DNA of 11,035 nucleotides from VRUE01 sp036403515 (lineage in GTDB: Bacteria > Actinomycetota > Thermoleophilia > Solirubrobacterales > 70-9), in the NCBI GenBank assembly GCA_036403515.1, contig DASWQV010000097.1, forward strand, positions 1 to 11,035, in the 5' to 3' direction. The position numbers were made by a program, and so were the translations under genes. Under the pieces are notes generated by a model that worked only from the letters and a program-made list of their open reading frames with translations, was not told where the DNA came from and made no database searches. Shown piece after piece: positions 6,388 through 11,035 of the stretch (positions are counted from its first letter, which is position 1; each line of letters starts with the position of its first letter).

Positions 6388-7128
6388 ATGATCGTTGGGT
6401 TTTGTGGGTCAGGGAGCATGGCGGCGGCGATGGCTCGTGGGCTGGCGGGACAGGTTGACCGGATGCTGTTCTCCGATTCAGGTTCGGGACGGGCGGGCGA
6501 GCTTGCGGCAGAGCTTGGTGGGGAGGCGGTTGGTTCTAATGCTGAGTTGGCTGAGGGCGCCGATCTGGTGGTCCTTGCTGTGAAGCCAGCGAAGCTTGGT
6601 GAGGTTGTGGAGGATCTCAAAGCCGTCAAGGTGGTTATTTCTTTGCTTGGGGCAACTTCGCTGGACACCGTTTCTGTTGCTCTTCCTGACGCGAAGGTCG
6701 TTCGGGTGATGCCGAATGTTGGGGTTGAGGTTCGCAAGGGAGTCCTTTGCGTCGCTGGTGCTCCGGATCCCTACCTCCGCGGTTTGCTTGAGAAGCTTGG
6801 GCATGTGGTTGAGCTGCCTGATTCTCAGTTCGATGCGGCGACTGCGGTGATGGGGTGTGCGCCCGCCTATTTGGCGCTTGCGGTTGAGGCGATTGCCGAT
6901 GCGGGGGCTGCGGATGGTCTTGACGAGCAGCTTGCTCGGGAGCTGGTCGTGGAGACGGCGGCCGGGACGGCGGAGCTGCTGCGGCTTCATCATCCGGCTG
7001 ACCTACGCAAGGCCGTGGCGTCGCCCGGCGGCAGCACTGAGGCCGGCCTGGAGGCCCTGGACCGGGAAGGTGCTCGCGAGGCTTTCGAGGCCGCTGTGCG
7101 GGCTTCTCTGGAGAGGATGCGCCAGTGA
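6388..7128 (+). CDS. proC: Pyrroline-5-carboxylate reductase
   Basis: ProC reduces 1-pyrroline-5-carboxylate to L-proline with NAD(P)H. The 246-residue product, about 20 shorter than typical, opens with the Rossmann motif MIVGFCGSGSMAAAMARGL. It then has VVLAVKPAKL, VRVMPNVGVEVRKG and a C-terminal dimerisation domain with EAIADAGAADGL and VASPGGSTEAGLEAL. The usual SGSGPAY stretch reads MGCAPAY here (residues 155-161), so Ser and Gly positions near the substrate site differ. The first two thirds use many more A/T-ending codons than the neighbours: at 6601-6660, 9 of 20 codons end in A or T, against 1 of 20 at 6122-6181 in sepF. That could mean transfer or weak codon selection. It sits between sepF and yggT and ends in a GTGA overlap with yggT. 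Confidence 0.9.
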   Translation: MIVGFCGSGSMAAAMARGLAGQVDRMLFSDSGSGRAGELAAELGGEAVGSNAELAEGADLVVLAVKPAKLGEVVEDLKAVKVVISLLGATSLDTVSVALPDAKVVRVMPNVGVEVRKGVLCVAGAPDPYLRGLLEKLGHVVELPDSQFDAATAVMGCAPAYLALAVEAIADAGAADGLDEQLARELVVETAAGTAELLRLHHPADLRKAVASPGGSTEAGLEALDREGAREAFEAAVRASLERMRQ

Positions 7129-7427
7129 TCTGGCTCGCCGTCAGCCGCTACGACATCGCCGATTACGTCAGCGCGCTCTTCCTCGTCTACATCATCCTGA
7201 TCTTCCTCAACATCCTCAGCTCCTGGATCCCCCGCATGCCATACAACCGGGCCCTGAGGGCTTCGCTCGACTTCATCAAAGAGACCACCGACCCCTACCT
7301 CAACTTCTTTCGGCGTTTCCTGCCGCCGATCGGGGGCGGCGGCTTCGCGCTCGACCTCAGCCCGATCCTCGGTGTGTTCCTGCTCTTCATCCTGCGCGCG
7401 GTCGTCGTCGGCCTGATCGAAGGGTGA
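7125..7427 (+). CDS. yggT: YggT-family small membrane protein (YlmG)
   Basis: YggT/YlmG proteins are small membrane proteins linked to cell division or membrane organisation and, in chloroplasts, to nucleoid distribution; their biochemistry is not settled. The 100-residue product has two hydrophobic segments, about residues 14-35 (ALFLVYIILIFLNILSSW) and 78-97 (PILGVFLLFILRAVVVGLI). Between them lies the family motif with TDPYLNFFRRFLPP and LDLSPILG. The GTG start at 7125 is fused to the proC stop (GTGA), with GAGAGG at 7111-7116 at a good distance. Its stop is fused in the same way to the lspA GTG. The sepF-(proC)-yggT-lspA arrangement fits the ylmD-H type cluster. Confidence 0.93.
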   Translation: MIWLAVSRYDIADYVSALFLVYIILIFLNILSSWIPRMPYNRALRASLDFIKETTDPYLNFFRRFLPPIGGGGFALDLSPILGVFLLFILRAVVVGLIEG

Positions 7428-7885
7428 GCGGCGACGGCGCCCGCGCCTGGCGCCTCGCCGGCGCGCTCTGCGGGCTCGTCGTCGTGCTCGACCAGGCGGC
7501 CAAGGCTGCGATCGAGGCGCACCTCGCGCCCGGCGAATACGTCGAGGTGCTCGGGCCGCTCGAATTCACCCTCTCGCACAACAGCGGCGTTGCCTTCGGG
7601 CTCGCGGCCGGCGGCGGTGCCCGGTTGATCCTCGTCACCGTCCTGGCACTCGCCGTCGTCGCCTACGTCTTCGCCCGCAACCCCACCCGTTCCGGCATGT
7701 GGGTGGCGGCGGGCCTTCTCGCCGGGGGAGCGCTGGGCAACCTCGCCGACCGCGTGCGCGCAGACGCGGTCACCGACTACATCCAGATCGGCAGCTGGCC
7801 CGCCTTCAACCTCGCCGATGCCTGCGTCACCGTCGGGGTCCTCCTGCTCGCCCTCTCCTTCGCCCGCGAGCCGGAGTCCCAATGA
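7424..7885 (+). CDS. lspA: Lipoprotein signal peptidase (signal peptidase II)
   Basis: LspA is an aspartyl protease in the cytoplasmic membrane that removes signal peptides from diacylglyceryl-modified prolipoproteins. The 153-residue product has four expected hydrophobic segments and the conserved boxes: VVVLDQAAK near residue 20, HNSGVAFGLA, then GALGNLADRVRADAVTDYI with catalytic Asp109, and WPAFNLADACVTVG with catalytic Asp132. The start is the GTG at 7424 in a GTGA overlap with yggT. The frame is open far upstream, but that part is proC and yggT read out of frame. The gene is followed by a perfect inverted repeat and then the pseudouridine synthase gene, the common lspA-rluD order. Confidence 0.95.
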   Translation: MSGDGARAWRLAGALCGLVVVLDQAAKAAIEAHLAPGEYVEVLGPLEFTLSHNSGVAFGLAAGGGARLILVTVLALAVVAYVFARNPTRSGMWVAAGLLAGGALGNLADRVRADAVTDYIQIGSWPAFNLADACVTVGVLLLALSFAREPESQ

Positions 7886-7887
7886 CC

Positions 7888-7934
7888 TTCCGGTGCGCCT
7901 TTTCCCCGGATAGAACGGATAAAGCGCACCGGAA
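7888..7934 (+). promoter_or_regulatory. Perfect inverted repeat between lspA and the pseudouridine synthase gene
   Basis: TTCCGGTGCGC at 7888-7898 is the exact reverse complement of 7924-7934, with a 25-base loop. The loop holds two CGGATA copies (7907-7912 and 7916-7921). The structure begins 2 bases after the lspA stop and ends just before the ribosome-binding sequence GGGGAGGG (7936-7943) of the next gene. There is no T-run. It could be a processing or attenuating hairpin that affects ribosome access to the next gene, or a protein-binding site. Confidence 0.45.
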
Positions 7935-7949
7935 CGGGGAGGGCCGGAA

Positions 7950-8630
7950 GTGAAGGGTGAGCTGCGCATGGTTCACGTCGACGAGGCGCTGGCGGTGGTC
8001 GACAAGCCGGCGGGGATGGTGGTTCACCCGGCGCCCTCGCACAGCGGGCCGACCCTGGTCGATGAGCTGGGCGATCTGCTCGGCGGCGGCGCCGACCCCG
8101 AGCGTCCCGGCATCGTCCACCGGCTCGACAAGGGGACGAGCGGCCTGCTGGTCGTCGCCCGCAGCGATGAGGCCCACGCTGCCCTGCAGGCGCAGGTCCA
8201 GCGGCGCGAGGTGGAACGCATCTATCTCGCCCTGGCGCGGGGCCTGCTCAGCTCGCGCACCGGCACGATCGACGCGCCGATCGGCCGCGCCTCGCGCCAG
8301 CGCCACCGCATGGCCGTCTCCGGCGCCGCCTCGCGCCAGGCCCGGACCCATTTCGAGGTGATCGAGCTGCTCGGCGCCGAGTCGTACCTCGAGGTCCGCC
8401 TCGAGACGGGCCGCACCCACCAGATCCGCGCCCACTTTGCCGCGATCGGGCATCCTCTGGCCGGCGACTCCACCTATGGAGGAGAGCGCAAGTATGGCCT
8501 GGAGCGCCAGTTTCTACATGCGCATCGGCTTGCCTTCGACCACCCGCTGAGCGGCGAGCGGATCAGCTTCAGCTCCGAGTTGCCAGGCGACCTCGCGACC
8601 GCCCTGGGCGCCGCCCGGCAGTCGGGGTGA
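7950..8630 (+). CDS. RluA/RluD-family pseudouridine synthase without S4 domain
   Basis: These enzymes convert uridine to pseudouridine in rRNA or tRNA. The 226-residue product has the full catalytic domain: VVDKPAGMVVHPAPSHSG, RPGIVHRLDKGTSGLLVVAR with catalytic Asp60, the YLALARGLL segment, a UGR-like APIGRASRQRHRM stretch, and LETGRTHQIRAHFAAIGHPL, ending with FLHAHRLAFDHPLSGER. RluD normally has about 80 further N-terminal residues forming an S4 RNA-binding domain; here the protein begins right at the catalytic domain and the preceding DNA is lspA. The GTG at 7950 has an excellent ribosome site, GGGGAGGG at 7936-7943; an ATG at 7968 is the alternative. Position after lspA is typical of rluD, but without the S4 domain the target site cannot be named. 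Confidence 0.9.
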   Translation: MKGELRMVHVDEALAVVDKPAGMVVHPAPSHSGPTLVDELGDLLGGGADPERPGIVHRLDKGTSGLLVVARSDEAHAALQAQVQRREVERIYLALARGLLSSRTGTIDAPIGRASRQRHRMAVSGAASRQARTHFEVIELLGAESYLEVRLETGRTHQIRAHFAAIGHPLAGDSTYGGERKYGLERQFLHAHRLAFDHPLSGERISFSSELPGDLATALGAARQSG

Positions 8631-8794
8631 CTCCACGCCTTCACGTCTATACCTCTTCATCTCTTCACCTCTACAATCCACCAGCTCGGAAACCGACCCC
8701 CGTCGGCGCCCCGAACCGGATCCTGACCGGCGTTTGCCGGGCCCCGGTGAGGGCGGCGGGGAAACGCATCGCAAAAAATCAAGGAGCTTTACCC
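8631..8794 (+). promoter_or_regulatory. rpsB leader region with candidate -10 box and small hairpin
   Basis: This 164-base gap precedes rpsB. Its first part is pyrimidine-rich, with two imperfect direct repeats (CTTCACGTCTATAC at 8639-8652, CTTCACCTCTACAA at 8663-8676). A TACAAT at 8672-8677 could be a -10 box, but I see no good -35 box, so the promoter call is weak. A small hairpin, CCGGC at 8727-8731 and GCCGG at 8736-8740, lies further down. AAGGAG at 8781-8786 is a clear ribosome site 8 bases before the rpsB ATG. Ribosomal protein S2 autoregulates its leader in other bacteria; whether this one is controlled so is unknown. Confidence 0.35.
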
Positions 8795-10120
8795 ATGGCA
8801 GAGGCAGGCCTCAAAGAGCTGCTGGAGGCCGGAGTCCACTTCGGCCACCAGACCCGTCGCTGGAACCCGAACATGCGCCGCTACATCTTCGGCGAGCTGG
8901 ACGGGATCCACATCATCGACCTGATCCAGACCGAGGCGCTGCTGGAGAACGCCCGCCGCTTCGCCGGTGAGCTCGCCAGCGGCGGCGGCACGGTGCTCTT
9001 CGTCGGCACCAAGAAGCAGGCTCGGGGCCCGGTCGAAGAATGGGCCGGCCGCTGCAAGATGCCCTTCGTCAACCAGCGCTGGCTCGGCGGCCTGCTGACC
9101 AATTTCAACACGATGTCGGCGCGGATTGCCCGCCTGCACGAGCTGACCGGGTGGCGCGAGGAGGGCAAGCTGGAGCTGCTCCCGACCAAGGAGCGGATGG
9201 GGATGCAGGCCGAACTCGCCAAGCTCGAATTCAACCTCGGCGGGGTGCGCGACATGGACCGGCTTCCCGATGCGGTCTTCGTCACCGACCTCAAAACCGA
9301 GGAGATCGCGGTGCGCGAGGCGGCCCGCCTGCGGATCCCGATCATCGCCTTGGTCGACACCAACTGCGATCCGACCCCGATCGACTACGTGATCCCCGGC
9401 AACGACGACGCGATTCGCTCCTGCCAGCTCGTGATCGGCACGATCGGCTCGGCGATCGATGAGGGCGCCGGCGCCTGGCGCGTCCAGGAGGAGAAGCGCA
9501 TCGCCGTCGAAATGGAACGGCGCAAGGTGGAGGAAGAAGAGCGCAAGAAGCGCGAGGAGGAAGAGAAAGCTCGGGTTGAAGCTGAGGAGGCGGCCAAAAA
9601 AGCGGCGGCTGAAGCGGCTGCCGTCAAACAGGCCGAACAGGCGCAGGCGGCGCCCGCCCAGGCAGCGCCTTCAGCGCCGCCTCAGGGCTCACAGCGCCCG
9701 GCTCCGGTGGCTGCGCAGCGCCCGGCCGCTCCAGCTCGGGGTTCAGGGCGCCCGGCTGCCCCTGCTCAGGGATCACAGCGCCCGGCTGCGGGTCCTGTCG
9801 CGGGGCAGGGCGCCTCGTCCTCGCAAGCTGCGGGCGAGGCCCCCAGCCCCACGCCACCCGCAGGTGGAGCGGCTAAGGCCCAGGCACCGGCCCGGGAGGC
9901 GAAAGCCCCGGCGGAGGCCAAGCCTGAGCAGCCCGCTGCGGAGGAGAAAACACCGGCGCCCGCTGCGGCTGAGAAAGCTGCGGCTGAACCAGCGGCGGCG
10001 GAGAAGGCTCCCGAGGAGCCCGACACGGCTGAGAAAGCTCCGGCTGAGCCCGCTGTGGCTGAGAAAGCTGCTGAGGAGCCCAGGGTTGAGGAGAAAGCCT
10101 CTGGGGGGGAGGGCAAATGA
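8795..10120 (+). CDS. rpsB: 30S ribosomal protein S2 (uS2) with a long C-terminal tail
   Basis: S2 binds late in 30S assembly and stabilises the head-body junction near S1. The core, residues 1 to about 228, is standard: LLEAGVHFGHQTRRWNPNM, IDLIQTEALLENA, VLFVGTKKQA, FVNQRWLGGLLTNF, LPDAVFVTDLKTE, VDTNCDPTPIDYVIPGNDDA and SIRSCQ-like end helices. Another roughly 213 residues follow, making 441 in total against the usual 240-310. The tail starts with a highly charged Glu/Lys/Arg segment (about 229-285) likely to be helical or coiled-coil. It continues as an Ala/Pro-rich low-complexity region with GSQRPA-type repeats, then a run of 10-residue EKAxxEPxxx repeats. The ATG at 8795 with AAGGAG at 8781-8786 is firm; the frame is open upstream only by chance. 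It ends in an ATGA overlap with tsf. Confidence 0.96.
   Translation: MAEAGLKELLEAGVHFGHQTRRWNPNMRRYIFGELDGIHIIDLIQTEALLENARRFAGELASGGGTVLFVGTKKQARGPVEEWAGRCKMPFVNQRWLGGLLTNFNTMSARIARLHELTGWREEGKLELLPTKERMGMQAELAKLEFNLGGVRDMDRLPDAVFVTDLKTEEIAVREAARLRIPIIALVDTNCDPTPIDYVIPGNDDAIRSCQLVIGTIGSAIDEGAGAWRVQEEKRIAVEMERRKVEEEERKKREEEEKARVEAEEAAKKAAAEAAAVKQAEQAQAAPAQAAPSAPPQGSQRPAPVAAQRPAAPARGSGRPAAPAQGSQRPAAGPVAGQGASSSQAAGEAPSPTPPAGGAAKAQAPAREAKAPAEAKPEQPAAEEKTPAPAAAEKAAAEPAAAEKAPEEPDTAEKAPAEPAVAEKAAEEPRVEEKASGGEGK
9686..9790 (+). repeat. GSQRPA-type repeats in the S2 tail
   Basis: GCGCCCGG recurs at 9694, 9718, 9748 and 9778, spaced 24, 30 and 30 bases, inside a degenerate repeat of about 30 bases. 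It encodes decapeptides of the form QRPAAPARGS. The spacing keeps the reading frame. This array is separate from the EKA array further along the same tail. Confidence 0.65.
9971..10100 (+). repeat. 30-bp tandem repeats encoding EKAxxEPxxx decads
   Basis: The sequence GAGAA recurs at 9971, 10001, 10031, 10061 and 10091, an exact 30-base period, each time followed by AGCC/T-type or GGCT codons. The units encode EKAAAEPAAA, EKAPEEPDTA, EKAPAEPAVA, EKAAEEPRVE and a final partial EKASGG. The DNA copies are diverged in places but share GGCTGAGAAAGCT at three positions. Whole-codon unit length means gain or loss of a unit keeps the S2 frame. Confidence 0.75.
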
Positions 10121-10722
10121 GCGTTACTGCTGCCGATGTGAAGGCGCTACGGGATCGGACCGGGGCCGCGATGATGGATTGCAAGGCTGCTCTCACCGAG
10201 TCCGATGGCGACGCGGAGCGGGCCATCGAGATCCTGCGGGTCAAGGGGCAGGCCTCTGCTGCCAAGCGGGAAGGCCGCGGCACCAACGAGGGCGTCGTCT
10301 CCTCGTACATCCATGCCAACGACAAGGTCGGGGCAATGGTCGAAGTGCAGTGTGAGACAGATTTCGTCGCTCGCAACGAGGACTTCAAGGCCTTTGCCTA
10401 CGAGGTCGCGCTGCACATCGCCGCCACCGCGCCCCAGTACGTGACGATCGAGGAGATTCCCGAGGAGGAGCTCGAGGCCGAGAAGCGGGTCTTCGAGGAG
10501 AAGGCGCGCGAAGAAGGCAAGCCCGACAACGTGGTCGAGAAAATCGTCGCCGGCCAGCTCTCGAAGTGGGCCAGCGAGGTGGCGCTGCTCGACCAGTCGC
10601 ACGTCAACGCCGAGAAGCACGACTCGAAGACGATCGAGGAGCTGCGGCAGGAGCTGGCGGCGAAGACCGGCGAGAACGTCCGGGTCGCCCGCATCTCCTA
10701 CTTCCGTGTCGGTGACGCTTGA
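10117..10722 (+). CDS. tsf: Translation elongation factor Ts (short form)
   Basis: EF-Ts is the nucleotide exchange factor that releases GDP from EF-Tu. The 201-residue product starts with the UBA-like domain (VKALRDRTGAAMMDCKAAL, then SDGDAERAIEILRVKG) and has the EF-Tu contact motif CETDFVARNEDF. One core region follows, ending with DNVVEKIVAGQL and a C-terminal segment (TGENVRVARISYFRVG). Most actinobacterial and proteobacterial EF-Ts proteins are about 270-285 residues, with two core subdomains and a coiled-coil. This one resembles the short type known from Thermus and cyanobacteria-like lineages. The ATG at 10117 overlaps the rpsB stop (ATGA), with a G-rich ribosome site at 10103-10113. 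The stop is fused to the pyrH TTG. Confidence 0.95.
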   Translation: MSVTAADVKALRDRTGAAMMDCKAALTESDGDAERAIEILRVKGQASAAKREGRGTNEGVVSSYIHANDKVGAMVEVQCETDFVARNEDFKAFAYEVALHIAATAPQYVTIEEIPEEELEAEKRVFEEKAREEGKPDNVVEKIVAGQLSKWASEVALLDQSHVNAEKHDSKTIEELRQELAAKTGENVRVARISYFRVGDA

Positions 10723-11035
10723 GCAGCAGCCCTAAGTTCAAGCGCGTCATGCTGAAGCTCTCGGGCGAGGCGTTGATGGGCGAGCGCGAGTTCGGCACCG
10801 ACGGCGGTGAGGTCGACCGGATCGCCAAGCAGGTCTCGGCGGTCCGCGACAAGGACGTCGAAGTGGCGATCGTGGTCGGCGCCGGCAACATCTACCGCGG
10901 CATCGAGGGCGCCTCGAACGGGATGGATCGCGCCACTGGCGACTACATGGGGATGCTGGCTACGGTGCTCAACGCGTTGACGCTGCAGGACGCACTGGAG
11001 CGGTGCGGCCAGCACACTCGGGTGATGTCGGCGAT
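10719..11035 (+). CDS. pyrH: Uridylate kinase (UMP kinase), N-terminal part
   Basis: PyrH phosphorylates UMP to UDP in the cytoplasm and belongs to the amino acid kinase fold. About 105 residues are visible before the window ends; the 3' part is missing. They show FKRVMLKLSGEALMG, the phosphate loop VAIVVGAGNIYRG, and MDRATGDYMGMLATVLNAL with LQDALE, all characteristic of PyrH. The usual GGGN(I/F)xRG loop reads GAGNIYRG here. The most likely start is TTG at 10719, giving a TTGA overlap with the tsf stop and a short SSSPK leader before the first strand; ATG at 10749 would cut into the conserved domain. The rpsB-tsf-pyrH order is widely conserved and is usually followed by frr. Confidence 0.93.
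   Translation, partial: MSSSPKFKRVMLKLSGEALMGEREFGTDGGEVDRIAKQVSAVRDKDVEVAIVVGAGNIYRGIEGASNGMDRATGDYMGMLATVLNALTLQDALERCGQHTRVMSA

Noticed and set aside
6857..7423. Upstream extension of the lspA frame through proC and yggT
   Set aside because: It overlaps two real genes out of frame; the GTG at 7424 gives the normal LspA length.
8627..8794. Upstream extension of the rpsB frame
   Set aside because: The ATG at 8795 has a strong ribosome site and the normal S2 N-terminus; upstream residues look like non-coding leader.
9686..10100. Possible CRISPR-like array
   Set aside because: The repeats are degenerate, contiguous 30-base codon repeats without spacers, and they lie inside the rpsB reading frame.
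9766..10116. Minus-strand frame with Ser/Ala/Gly-rich repeats opposite the S2 tail
   Set aside because: The apparent repeat protein is just the complement of the EKAxxEP repeats in rpsB; it has no ribosome site or independent support.
1..11035. A new defence, mobile or biosynthetic system
   Set aside because: Every gene matches a known housekeeping family in a conserved order; no transposase, integrase, tRNA attachment site, toxin-antitoxin pair or unknown gene cluster is visible.

Overview
This window is a densely packed, GC-rich piece of bacterial chromosome. Third codon positions are mostly G or C, GTG and TTG starts are frequent, and every gene reads on the + strand. The gene set (sepF beside the pgeF/yfiH, yggS and yggT genes) points to a Gram-positive-type lineage. 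Together with the GC content, the short EF-Ts and the tailed S2 protein, I would place it in a deep-branching actinobacterium such as Thermoleophilia. That placement is inference from gene content and was not tested by any search.

Region 1 (1-3025) is a histidine biosynthesis cluster: the 3' end of hisD, then hisB, hisH, hisA and hisF. HisH and HisF form imidazole glycerol phosphate synthase, HisA supplies its substrate, and HisB and HisD act downstream. Two GC-rich inverted repeats sit at the junctions that are not stop/start fused (hisB-hisH and hisA-hisF).

Region 2 (3077-5642) holds a class II tRNA nucleotidyltransferase-family gene, a YfiH/PgeF (YlmD) gene and a YggS (YlmE) PLP-binding protein gene. 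It ends in a long GC-rich hairpin.

Region 3 (5716-8630) starts with a plausible sigma-70-type promoter. It carries sepF (YlmF, FtsZ partner), proC, a yggT-family membrane gene (YlmG), lspA and an RluA/RluD-type pseudouridine synthase gene. This is the conserved ylm neighbourhood that lies downstream of ftsZ in many Gram-positives, here with proC between sepF and yggT.

Region 4 (8795-11035) is the translation cluster rpsB-tsf-pyrH; pyrH is cut by the window edge. RpsB carries an unusual C-terminal tail of about 213 residues with charged helical and Ala/Pro repeat segments.

I found no mobile element, CRISPR array, RNA gene or undescribed multi-gene system. The window is mostly housekeeping. 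The points worth a second look are the S2 tail and its 30-bp repeats, the compositional shift in proC, the pseudouridine synthase without an S4 domain, the short EF-Ts and several strong inverted repeats at gene junctions. No gene-free stretch exceeds 300 bases; the longest is the 164-base rpsB leader.
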